From the NCBI RefSeq assembly GCF_031877795.1, contig NC_133933.1, forward strand, positions 72,805,730 through 72,869,729: 64,000 bases of DNA, written 5' to 3'. Source of the stretch: Strix aluco. Lineage: Eukaryota; Chordata; Aves; Strigiformes; Strigidae. The notes beneath the pieces are model-generated. The model saw nothing but the letters and a program-made list of their open reading frames with translations. It was not told the origin of the DNA and did not search any database. Position numbers and translations under genes: made by a program. Shown here one piece after another: positions 13,791-25,888 of this stretch; the stretch's first letter is position 1, and each line of letters opens with the position of its first letter.

Positions 13791-14069
13791 GCACTGTAGA
13801 CCTCCAAGTACAATAAATTGACCTATGCTTATGTTGTCACTGGCAGGTTGGGTTAAATTACTTTTGGGGGTTGCATCGTGAGCTGGCAGCTTCTTTAAAC
13901 CATGATGGTTTTTCTAGCCACAGTTCAAGCTGGCCATGCATGTGCAACTCTGAAAGCGCATACCTTTGCATATGAGGGTTGCTCCCTTCATGTCAATCTG
14001 ACTCCACACCATGTGGGAAGTAAAACATGTATGGAAATATTTGTATGGTCAGGCTGAGATAATGCACAA

Positions 14070-14921
14070 GGATCTTGTGAGACTGAGCAAGCAATAAAAA
14101 CAGCAGAATAAATTCATGGATATACATGTAAAGTGATATGGGGAAAATAATCTTAACCTCATACACAAAATAGTGGGCTTTGAGCTGACTATTACCACTC
14201 AGGAGAAAGACCCTGGGATTATATTCTGTGGAAACAACTCCTTCCTAGCAATCAAAAAAGCAAATTGAAAGTTAGGAATTATTAGGAAAGGAGTAGAGAG
14301 CAAACATAGCTATGAAGCTGTATAAACTCACAGTATGCCCACGTCTTGAACACTGTCTGCAGTTGTCATTTTAAAAATCACATGGTAGAAGTGGCAAAGG
14401 TTCAGAGGAAGGCAACAGAGGTGACCAAAGGTATGGTATGGCTCCCATGAGGGAGTCAGCTGTGTAGACTTGACTCTGTAGCCTGGAAAAGATGTGACTA
14501 GAGGGGTGTTATGGCCATGGTCCACCAGAATCATGAGTGGAGCAGGATCTGCAGTTCACCATCTCTTCTACTGAGGGTCATCCAGTGAAGCTAATAGGAG
14601 CCAGTTTCAAAATCAGCCAAAAAAGCTGAGTCTTGATGCACAAGGAAGCAGATCTATGGAGCTCATTGTTCAACAGTGACTTGGGGTAGGACTCAGAAGA
14701 GATATCTGTTGAGAATAAATAGAGAAACTGCAAAAGACTCAGGAAATCTCCTGACCTGAAACTAGTAGGAATCCGGGACAATACTCAGGAAGAATATCAA
14801 CCACAATTGTCCTGTCCTTACTCTTTTGGCAGCATTTGCTTACAGGCACTGTTGGAAGCGAGACATTGGGCTAGATCAGCCCTTGCTCTGACGAAGTATG
14901 CCCTTTTTTATGTTCCTTTTC
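14070..14921 (+). mobile_element. Ancient amniote CR1 LINE copy, 3' end of ORF2 plus 3' UTR
   Basis: Successive landmarks of an old CR1 lineage appear in order on the plus strand. ATGTAAAGTGATATGGGGAA is followed by CACAAAATAGTGGGCTTTGA and ACCACTCAGGAGAAAGACC. Next come AAAAAAGCAAATTGAAAGTT and AGGAATTATTAGGAAAGG, then TGCCCACGTCTTGAACACTG, AAAGGTTCAGAGGAAGGCAA and GGTCATCCAGTGAAGCTAAT. It ends GGGCTAGATCAGCCC, TCTGACGAAGTATGCCC and TTTTTATGTTCC, the conserved 3' terminus of this type. The reading frame is broken by many stops, so it is a fossil. The 3' end is intact and the 5' end fades near 14070. At about 850 bp it is the longest mobile-element relic in the window. Confidence 0.9.
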
Positions 14922-15130
14922 AGGGTCATAGTGTGTTTGTACTGATGTTTTGATGCCATTATAAATTCCCTTTGTGACCATTATAAGGAAATAAACCTTT
15001 ACAAGAAAAAATTAATGATAAAAGTTCTATAGCTCAGAAATCAGGACTAAGAAATGAAGAAAATTATCATTCAAAGGTTTTCTTTGTAAGATAGTAAAGA
15101 AAGGTTTAACAAGAACCAGTGATGGCAGCT

Positions 15131-15246
15131 GAAGCCAGATTAGACGGATTCAATACAGGAGCAGTTAGGTAACACGCAATGGCCTGTGATACACAGAAGG
15201 TCAGGCTAGATGATCTAATGTCCCTTCTGGCCTAAATATCTCTGAG
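15131..15246 (+). mobile_element. Ancient CR1-type 3' end fragment
   Basis: The fragment contains GGCCTGTGATACACAGAAGG, then TCAGGCTAGATGATCTAATG and TCCCTTCTGGCCTAAAT, a typical 3' end of old amniote CR1 copies. It ends in a TCTCTGAGTA remnant of the terminal octamer repeats. It lies about 200 bp beyond the previous CR1 and has its own 3' end, so it is a separate insertion. Confidence 0.8.
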
Positions 15247-18200
15247 TATAGTACTCTGGCAGCCACACAAATGTTGAAAGCAAACTCCAACTCAGCATGT
15301 TTTCTGTCAGCCACACTATATCTAGATAGATTTTCATGCCAGGTTTTTAAAAAATTGTCCTGCTGATTTTATAACTGCACTTTATTTCTCTGCTTTAAGA
15401 AGATAATATTGAAAATTCTAAGACAACTTAGAGCCATGATAACCTGCAACCTTCAGTTTGCATTTATTTGTGTAAATATTTGTTTTAGTTTCAATCAATG
15501 CAATTTAGTTTCATCTTTGTCAGCTCCCTGGTATTTTGCTTATTGAGTGTAGCTGCTCAGAAAATACGTTTTTATTCCCTCAGTGAAATTTTGATTTCCA
15601 CATTTTTTCATTTTCACCAGAACTGTAAGACCAGTTAGTCAAATATGGATTTTGTGATCAATCAAAGAATTTCTTGTTCCCTGCAGAACAATGTTAAAAG
15701 CCTGGAAAGTGATTCTGGTGTAACATGCAGTGCTAGGATGGTGACCTAGGCTGGTTTTAAAAACAGGAAAAAGAAGAAAAAATAATGTAAGCAAAAAATA
15801 TTGTAACCAAATCAGAAAGAAGAGCAATTCTTTGATAATTTTCCATCCTTTCCTGGTTTAATACAGGTGATACCAAGGATTGCTATAAGGTTACTAGTTT
15901 CAGTCACACTCCTGTATCCCCTTCCCACAGAACATACAGAAATCTCTGCCTTCCTCTATCCTTCGCATGCTCTCTCTCTCTCTGAAACTAATGTTTCAAA
16001 ATAATCTAAATCACATGTAAAACAACCTTCTAGTTTCAAGTTTCCTTTGGAGTACCCTATTAACTCTAATCACATCTGATTCATAATTTTGGGTGGCATT
16101 TACAGATTTCTACAAGTATACACAAAATCCATTGAAGATTTTATTAGTCCTGTCTAATAAAAACACATGCTTGAAATAAAACTGCTACTTTATCTAGCTC
16201 ATAAACTCTCTGTTTGTCTACTTAGAAGACAAATTGTTAGTAGAAGTCAGTGAAAGCAAAGGTTATATCTGAATCACTGGTACATCTTAAAAAGCTCATA
16301 ATCTTATCACAAAGCATGTAAAAGGGCAAAGGTTAGCAGCAGTATGCTACTCTTTATACCATATGGATTTGTTTTCAGAGCCATTCCCTGAGATAAATTA
16401 TTTCTAGGCATTAGTCTGTGGTATCAGATGAATACATGCACTTATGAGTAAGTGGACATGACTGAACAAGCTAACAGGATTTTTTCACTTCTAATTAACA
16501 GGAATCTATCAAAGAACTAATGAATAATAATTTAACAAAAACACGAATCTGTGTCCATCGATCAATTTATCATGCTGACTTAAACAATTCATTAATTTTC
16601 TCAAAAGTGATATAATAAAATGCTTACTCTTCACCTTCTGTAGAAAAGAAAGTCTCAAAATCAATACAATAACATGAGTTAAATGCATTAAGAATGAGAT
16701 AGATGAGAGATTTCAAAATGTAGTTGCCAATAGGGTATCATAATTACATAATTACATCAAGTTATTAGTGAGGTTCTAGGGAACTGATATTATTTCAGGT
16801 AGTAGTCAACAAATTCATGAGACATAAATAAAAACAGCTGTACATTTTGATAATGATAACTTAAAAACTTCTAAATACAACAGCCTTAAGTCAGACCCAC
16901 AAATTGCAAAGAGAGTATCCCAGAAACAAGTGCCTGAAAAGAACTGATGAATCAGCAGATGGAGAGCTGAGCCTGAACTTTGTACACGGTCTACAATAAA
17001 AGGGCTAATGCAATCCTTGTTTGTATAAAGAGGGGACCAGTCCCCCTATGGGGCGAGACTATGGGATTATGGAAATTAATTTATTGCTCATACAGCACAG
17101 GACCTATACATTTTAAAGTGATGCACAATGCTCTGGCACACAATTTAGAGTAGATGGCAAAACAGTGGGGAGGGTAGAGGAAAGAACAACAAACCCAGTT
17201 CAAAGACTGGAGAAACTGCTTTCATATACAGTTGGTGAGGGAGTAAGAAGTGAAGCTATTTCTATGGCTTAGTTAAGATATACATTTGGGAGAGGAATGA
17301 CACAGATGGAGCCAATAAGAAAATGACTGTTTAACATCTATGAAATTAGATATTAATTGGAAGGAGACCGGACTTCTCCCTCAAATGAAAAACTGATTCC
17401 AATGACCTGTATAGTTATGTTCATACTACCTGACTGCCAGAGAGTGCAAATTTAAATGGTTGCCTGTTCCATAAAAAACTGTATGAGGAAGGCTTTAGAC
17501 ATCCCAGTCCCAGAATATCCTCCAGTGTGTACAACATATGGTTTCAGTGTGTTAAGAATTAACTCTGAGCTACTGTAGTGGAAAAAATGATAACACCAGA
17601 TATAGAGCATACATTGTGCAAAGCCTGATCCAGGAAGCATGGTCAGAAAATAAGCACCATGATAGGTGCTGCAACCAGGACAGGCATTCCTCAGCCTGCT
17701 TTCATCTCAGCTATGTTTAGGCACTTAATTCAGTTGCAAGACCAGTATGTAGGAAGACTGCATCATCCAAACAACTTCCTTTTCCTCCAGTGTGATGGAA
17801 TCACTGTGTGATCACTGCTGAAGACTGAGTGGCCCCTTTCTCATTGGACCCTGCCTCGGGTCGTAAAGAAATTGAGTGACACTAATAAAGGCAGTGACAG
17901 CTCTTATGACTACTAGAATTACAAGGCACCAACGTGGGCACATTAACTAAAAGGGCAAAAGTAGGAACTAGTCGTGCTGTAGGCACCTATGGGCATACGT
18001 GCACCATACATTTCAGCCCTGCGCAACAGTGACCCCAGCTATATCTAAGCAAAGCGACTCTCATTCTCAGCTGGGCTCAGAGCATTGGCGAGGCGCTAGC
18101 TAGGTGCCAGCAGCCATCCATGGTTTGGCACTGTTATGAGCACAGCGAGGGTAATCACTGCTCCCACTTGGCATGCCTGATGAGCCGGAGCAGTCGCACA

Positions 18201-20039
18201 AACACAGCCATCCTGCTGCTGATTACAGCTCCCAGTCTTCCTGGTCTGACTCCAGTACTTCCCAATACCACAGCAATACCCCAGCTGTGGGCCTGCTACT
18301 CATGGGTGATGGGACTGAAAAAGGCTCCCACATGGAGATGTTTGTCATGCTCTTTGGCAATTGCAGAAGATGAACAAAGAATAGTCTATAACTAAATTTT
18401 AGTATCCCAAGTGAAAGTACACTGGCTTCACAAAACCAGGGGAAGTACATTCTTATTTAAGAGTAAAATAATTAGCTGGCTTGGTTTGAAAAAACAAGAA
18501 ACTTCAGAATTTTTTAAATATTCAGGAAGTTGGATTTTTTTGCTTAACAGGTGATATTAAACCCAGTTATCTGCCTTCAACTCATCAAAAATCCACTGAC
18601 TTTCACATATCTTTGCCAATGAAGGAACCGCAGGACTGGATCCATAAACATAAACTAAACTGCTGAGTCTATTACCTAGAGTTTGCAGTCATTAATTCCT
18701 TTAAGTTTTCCTAGTTCAAGCCCAATAGGTAAATGACAGCAACACCTACCAATACCAGTTGGTCATTGCTTTCATTAAATTTTTTTCTAAATTTTAGACA
18801 GCAGAATGAACTTGGCATAAAATTTTCCAGCCTGGAAACAATTCTTATGCTTGCAGATTTTCAAAGGGATCTCTTTGGCCTCTTTTAAGTTACAGAAACA
18901 TAAGAAACACATAGTTAGCATTTAAGAAGGGACTTTTCTTCTTATTGTTGCCTTGATGCAACTCATGTGTGAATGGAAACCCTTTAAAAGGTGTATCAGT
19001 ATATTGGTTAACAGACCTAAGATTCTCTTGTTTCTCACAGAGCACCTGTGTGTATTTATAAGTGATGTACAGTTATCAGTGAGGGGCCCAACCAGCAAAG
19101 ACCAAGTCTGCATTAGATCATTCTGAGAGTTCAGTGGTTTTGGATCGAGGGATTTAATCTGAGCCCATTTCTCATAATGTATTTTAAAGGTGAAAGGGCT
19201 TTTCTTCTGCCAAGATGATTGTATAGGGCTGCAGGGATTTGCATTTCTCTTGCAGCTGTAGACATCACTAGCAAATATGGCCTCAATTCTGGAAGCAGCT
19301 TAGCTCAAATAGATCTCCACCGTGACATAGCACTCCATTACAGCCAGTCTTCAGAGGCAGAGTGAACCACGCCAGCTGTAGCATGAGGTCAGAGATGACC
19401 CAGAGAGTACACTGCAGTAACGCTTCAGCTTTGCCCTCCTGAACATCATGCAGCAAGAGCCTTCGGTATTAGTGCCCCCAGCATCAGGGGAAGATGTTTG
19501 GCTTCCAGGCAGTTTATTTTAAATTTAAGCTGCTTGCTATAGCTTTATGTTTTTTTAAAACTAGATTTTCAATAGGTGAGACAATAATGCAAACCTCTGT
19601 GGTCATCAGCACCAAAAGCCTAAGCTGCAGATCTGCCCCTGCACCCAGAGCCTGTGCAGAAGGAGGGAGTGGTAGCGGAAGATGTCAGAGGGGAACAAGT
19701 CAGGCTGTGCCAAGGGACAGGAGCACTCAATTAAAGTTTATCTTCAGGTGATTGTTAACTGAGTACCTTATTAATCTCCTTAAAATTAATTTACCTACAG
19801 ACTGTTGCTGGAAATTTCAACTCCTGACATTCCCCTTCCCCAGGGATTTCTCCAGCAAATAAGCCCCTTTAATGTTTCATTGAATTCTCCCCTTCCTCCA
19901 TACCTCTTTGTCTCAGCCTTTCCTTAGAAGAATGCAACTTTGATTAAGATCAGCTCTTGACCCGAACCTTGCAAACCCACTGCCTCTGAGTATCACAAAG
20001 TTAGGTAAAGTGTGCTTGCACATTGTCCTGATAAACCGG
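15247..20039. other. Intergenic DNA without a recognisable gene
   Basis: Mostly AT-rich sequence. I found no exon, RNA gene or clear repeat. A more GC-balanced part spans roughly 17900-18330 and 19280-19700. Overlapping short frames there (for example 18120-18395) show no domain. Confidence 0.75.
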
Positions 20040-20422
20040 GGGGTTGTTTAGTCTGGAGAAGAGGAGGCTGAGGGGAGACCTCATCGCCCTCTACAGCTGT
20101 CTGAAAGGAGATTGCAGAGAGCTGGGGATGAGTCTCTTTAACCAAGTAATAAGCGATAGGACAAGAGGTAATGGCCTCAAGTTGCGCCAGGGAAGGTTTA
20201 GACTAGATGTCAGGAAGTATTTCTTTACAGAATGGGTTATTAGGCAGTGGAATGGATTGCCCAGGGAGGTGGTGGAGTCCCCATCCCTGGAGGTATTTAA
20301 GAGTAGGGTCGACATAGCGCTGAGAGATATGGTGTAGATGGGAACTGGCAGTGCTAGGTTAATGGTTGGACTGGATGATCTTCAAGGTCCTTTCCAACCT
20401 AGTTAATTCTGTGATTCTGTGA
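20040..20422 (+). mobile_element. CR1 LINE, 5'-truncated, with open ORF2 C-terminal remnant
   Basis: CR1 is the dominant LINE retrotransposon of birds; ORF2 encodes endonuclease and reverse transcriptase. This copy keeps only the last part of ORF2. An open frame of 97 codons (20044-20337) reads through [52 protein letters not shown] and a final ALRDMV stop, which is the standard ORF2 C-terminus. Its apparent start methionine is accidental. After the stop comes the 3' UTR with TTGGACTGGATGATCTTCAA, CCTTTCCAACCTAG and two ATTCTGTG octamers ending near 20422. The open frame and good match suggest a fairly recent insertion. Truncation at about 20040 removes all catalytic parts, so it is inactive. 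Confidence 0.97.
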
Positions 20423-23205
20423 GTAGGCAAAACCCACATGCTCAGAAATATTTTCATACAAAAGCTTCAGAATGAAACTGGATGGCAAAACCATCAACTT
20501 TCCATTGTGAAGTAGCCACAGTTCCACTATACAATTTCCTATTTATTGCTGAATCCCAAGTTTTCTTGTTTTACCATAGTTTTCCCAAGAAAATTAGAAA
20601 TTTATCACTTTTAAATGATACTATGAAGTTAACTGAACAGCTGTCTTGGAAAAAAGTAAGGGTTTTTTGTTATAGTTGATGAGGTAAGGAATGAGTTTCA
20701 TGAAATAAAAGCTTATTAGGGACTCATTCTTATTACAATATAGAAGGTCTTTCAATTCCAAAGATTAAATTATTGCATAGAAATCTGTATCTGCCTGTGT
20801 ACAGACAAATACACATTTACACACATGCATATTACATGCACCTCAAAAACTACAGTTACTCATGTTTGCTCTTGAAAAATAAATACTCTGTGAAGGTAAA
20901 TTTATATGTAACATCGATTGAAGTTTGCTTTCCTTGTATTTAAAATCCAGGATGCATGTGATGCAACATCCTACAGTCTCTGTGCTACATCTGACTAGCT
21001 CATATTGAATACAAGCTCTGTTAAGTTGAAAGGATTTCTGGTTTGTTTCAACTTGAAAGTGATTTAATATGAGGCCCAGAGAGAAAATCTGTCTCAGTAA
21101 TCAAATTATAACAAGTAAGGATTAAAAGTATTAAGAAGTTTAAGCAATCTTTTAGCTGCCCTGTGTTCTTGAGGTCATTTGAAGTTGGCTGTGGGAATAA
21201 GTAAAATAAAACAACAAGAGGGAAAAAAACAAAGTATTATAGAAGGGAATCAAAGAGAGTCCTTCAGGATTAGATTATGGTACAAGAAAGGGACTGAAAC
21301 ATTTTCCAGGATCCTTAATTCATTTCCCTTTGGGAAACATAATTTAAAAGGATATTTTAATACCAATCTTTCTTTTCTTTCCTTCTAAACTAGAGGTACT
21401 AACACTTAAAAATTTAAAGTTTTATCTAAAAAAAATCCAATAAATGCTGATTATGTCCACCAATTCACAAAATAAACAGTGTTTCCCAAATGACAATATT
21501 AGGGACTGAGCATACACTATTAGTTGTTTATTATTTTTTGGATTATACATATAAAAGAGCATATTCAGCCTGAATCAATAGTGACAAATGCATTAACATC
21601 AAATAGCTTTATAGCAACTCATGTAGGTGCTCAATGCAAAAGACAGTCATGTCTGCTTTTGTAGGTCATTTTAACAACCTTTACAAAGAGACAAACTGAA
21701 CCAATTCACTACTAAGGTACTGGGGGCATCTCCAACTTGATGCAGGAGAGGGCTGAGGTGATGCTACAAGGAGATATAAATTTTTTTTTTAATCTATCTG
21801 AAGCTGTTTTTCTTTAGTAGCATCTTTCCCAAGAGCTAAAAATCACTGAATGTCCCTACAAATGCCTGGCATATCCTTTGAGATGAATTCCACTAACTTT
21901 TATTCCCCCAGCCTGCACCAGTGAAGACAATTATGAAGTAGAAAAGGTGAGGACTTGCAATCACAATTAATTTCCTCAAATTAATTTTGTTGGGAAAAAG
22001 AAGAAACACTGAAAATTATCAATATTCTGTTTCAAAGAAAATTTTTAACTGACATCCTGAGTATTTATCTATGTGCTAAGTCCTGACAAATGCATATGTA
22101 TAGATAAGTGTTATATGTGGCTGAGGTCTACTTTAGAGCAACAGCCCAGGTCTAAGCAATTCTGTTCAGAAAGCACCTTGCCCCCCACCATACCCACACC
22201 CACTGGTGCCCACCTCACCATGCTGTTGTATGCTCTGTGGGAAACGTGACCCCCAAGGGACCGACCAGACACTACCCCTGTGCTGAAAAGTTACAGCCTG
22301 TGCATTGCCTAGTCACTGTGTAGAGGAAGAGAAAAAGATCAGGGCACTGAGCCCATTTATTTATCTATAATTATGGATCTTAATTAGGTTGTGATGGGGG
22401 AATTGTGGACATCTGATCATAATTAGGTTGTTTCTAGCAAATGAAAACTTGCTTGCATGGTTAAAAAAACCCCAAAATAACCTAAACGAGGCAACACAAG
22501 CCAAAATGTACTGTGCAAGCAAACTGGTGTGCAGATTTGATCGTTAAAATTTCAAAAAACAACTACCAAATACTGTTAGATAGTCTTTACACCAGAAGTT
22601 CACTTCCCAGAGAAAACAGTGAGTCCACGCAGTGTTATGCATACATGTGTGTGGAGGACTGTTTTAAAAAAAGGGGGGTGGGTGAAATCTGTGTTAGGTT
22701 GAGCGGACACCTTCAGACATGGCTAGAGTGTAAATGCTCTCAGCAGAGTTAGCTGCCTCACGCAGGCTGACCAGGGCGTATGGAGAGTAAATTGTTTCCA
22801 AAGGTGGTGAGTTATGCTTTCTTGCTTTCTTTTTTTTTTCCCCATAAACTGAGAATATAACTAACTTAGCTTCTGCCATGTAAATCCAGCCAGTTACTTT
22901 CTTCCACGATGGCTTTAATTTCATTATCCATGTATTTTAAATCAAGATGTTACTGCCTGGGCAACTTCGTTAAGAAAGTCTCCAAGGCACGGGGGCTGAG
23001 AGACCTGGCACGGCTGTGACCAGCAAGCACAGCTGGGTCCCAACCTCCCCACACAGCCACGGTGGAGGGTCCCAACCTCTGGGCCAGAGGGCTGCAGTGC
23101 TAGCCAGACACAGCAAGGGATGTGGGGAGAGCAGCTTCATGGTGAAACGTGAAGCAGGTGAGGGTGCTGGTCTCCAGGAATTTTATTCATGACTTAAAAT
23201 TATGG

Positions 23206-23282
23206 TGTATATATAGTGTTATATATATATACATGTTATATTTTATATATATATATATACACACACATATGTGTACACACTG
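23206..23282. repeat. TA-rich microsatellite with CA/TG part
   Basis: Broken runs of TA dinucleotides are followed by a short ACACACA tract and a TGTGTACACAC segment. This is a compound alternating purine-pyrimidine microsatellite, probably polymorphic. Confidence 0.9.
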
Positions 23283-23820
23283 TATTTTGGCCCAAGTATG
23301 CTGTAATCTTGGTCATGTTTTTGGACAAGATATTTGTGAAAGCAGTGAAAATTTTTTCCTCAATACCTCTTGTTTTTTATACTCTTTCTTTTTTGGGGGG
23401 GTAATAGTCCCAAAATCTGAAAATTATCAACCTGCACCAGGCAGACCTTCATTTTTACTGAAATGTTGACCCATATATTGCTGTTACTTGCAACAATAAA
23501 TGTGATTTATTTTTCTACCAAAGGTATGGTGTTGACAGTATCTCTTTAAGTTTATTATGTTTGATTATGAAAATACTGTCACTTAATAAAAATCACATTT
23601 GTTTTTTACCTAGGCATTTTAGTTTTAGTAGCTGTGATGTTATGTTCCCAGTGTGGAAAACAAAGCTCAGCAGAGACTGTTTTTAATTTTGGAGTAAATA
23701 CATACACAAAACCTTATGTGGATGTGCTTTTCTAGAGCAATGAGAAGACTCCTCACCTACTTAGGTTGCATGTGACTGCCTGAATCTCACCTTGTTTTCT
23801 TACTGCTACCACCCTGGATT

Positions 23821-23880
23821 CCCTTTGGGGAAGTCTTGGAAGGGTTGGGTCCCTTTGGGGAAGGCTTGGGTCCATGCCTG
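23821..23880. repeat. Two-copy tandem duplication, unit about 30 bp
   Basis: CCCTTTGGGGAAGTCTTGG starts at 23821 and CCCTTTGGGGAAGGCTTGG at 23851. The first unit carries an extra AAGGG before GGGT. Two imperfect copies only. Confidence 0.85.
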
Positions 23881-25873
23881 CTGGATTCAAGAAGTTGTCA
23901 GTGAAGGTCTGATTGCAGATCTTTATTTGGTAATGACTTCAGAGTAGTTTTACATATGCTAAGGGAGCTGGCTCTTGAAAGGTCACTAGGAGATACAAAG
24001 CTCCCTCATTGGAGAGGGATTCTACTGGGAAAAGCTTTTGATGAAAACTTTTAAAGGATGTAGAGGAGAGGAAACTATCTGACTTTTTAAACATACTTGA
24101 GGCATACCTTACAGATCTACATTCAGGCAATACCAGTGATTTCAGAGAAACTGCTTTGAAGAGCCAGGGGTTTGGTTTCCTTTAGTTACCCAGTGCACAG
24201 ATAGCAAGGGAGTGATAACAAACTCTTACGCTGTCTCCTTGTTGCCTGATTGCTAAGACTTTAGCTGTAGGATGAAAACAGACAGGACAGGATAGTAAAG
24301 ACATCCAAGAAAGCATGGGGAAATGGTTGCAGCAAGGGAAGTGCACCTCTTCAGAGGAACAATCTGCCTCTCAGTCAGAGTGGTATCTCAGTGGTGACTT
24401 GGATCTAGTCAGCAGTAAAGTATGTCCGTAAAGAAATAAGAGGGGTCCAGGTCATCCACTGATGAGAGGGCGTAGACCCAAGGCATCCCCAGGAAGAGAA
24501 CAGACAACAGAGGGAGCCTGGATCACTAAGCAGAACTTCAACCGTTGACCCATAGTAAGGACACAGCCATGACCAGAGCTACTGGTCACCAGCAAGGATA
24601 AAACCACTTAGCCCTAAACATGGGTTCTGACTTAAGAACTAATTAAGGAATCCATGTATGCCTTTAAAAACAGCAATATATTTGCCCACCATCAGGGTTC
24701 CTGACTTTGTTTTGTCTCAGGACTAGTGGGCTAGTGCTTGTGAGTCACATCTATGAAACATTGCAAGTTAGGACAGAACTGAAATCCAAATAAATTCAAT
24801 CTACTGAAGAGAGGATTTTCAAATGCCCTACAGTCTACTATCAGAAGAAAAAATACTCAATAGATGTCTGCTAGAGACATTAAATTCCTTTTCTTTTTAA
24901 TCTCATTAGCTATCACATCCTCTGCATCCCATTTGAGAAAGGTGCAAACTGTGTACCCACAGATTGTAACACACCTGTCAACACCTGCAATATGACTTCA
25001 ACCACAAATGTACAAAGTACTGTATTTTAAACAGAAGCATTTCTCTCAGTACAGAAATCCTCTCCCAGCCTATGACTGTGACACACAAAGTTAAATTAAG
25101 ATTAGAATAAAATCTGGGAGGATGATTTAAAATGAGAATCAAAAGGTTAGAAAGCTAAATGCTTTTTCAGAGCCAGTGGTTGTCATAGTAACCACTTGTA
25201 CAACTTTTTTTCTTGGAAACACAGAGTAAACACTTATTAAAGTGGGCCTCAGTGATACAGTAAATACATGAATTTATTACTATTTGCAGTCAGAGCTGGG
25301 TGAAGAAATCCAGGAGACACTATTTCAGAATTTGTTTTCCTTCTCAAACCAAGGGTCCAATGATACAAAGTCATTCAAGCGACCAAGGAGATGGAGATGC
25401 ATGTTTATTGTCTGTTTTGGCCCATCCTTGGGGCCATCCCTGGGGCCCTGCGGCTGCAGCTAAGCAACCAGCTTCATCTGGGTCAAATGCAAAGACATGG
25501 ATAGTACACATTAGGCTATCATGTTGTGAAGAGTATGACATGATGTACAGCTGGCATGGTAAATTTTATTTAAAGAAACACAGTTTCAAATTAGTCTCAT
25601 TTTTCTGTACTAATTAGGTTGTGTTTTTTGTACGCAGCCCAGCTGTATGAGTTAAAAGTCTACTGGAAAGAATAACAAATAATACAAACTGCGTTCTCTC
25701 CAGACTTTAGCTGAATGGGACAAACCAACATCTCGCTAAACAAGATAGGTGACATTAAAATTATACATAAGCTATTCCAAGGTGAATGGTTTAGGTGTGT
25801 TAACCCATGCACTTGAACTGCCGTGGACATCTACAGTTTGAACTTTCAACGTATCAGGTGCTTTGGATCACTC

Positions 25874-25888
25874 AAAAAAAAAAAAAAA
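25874..25888. repeat. Poly(A) run, 15 A
   Basis: An uninterrupted A run followed by GG. No attached retroposon body is recognised. Confidence 0.85.
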
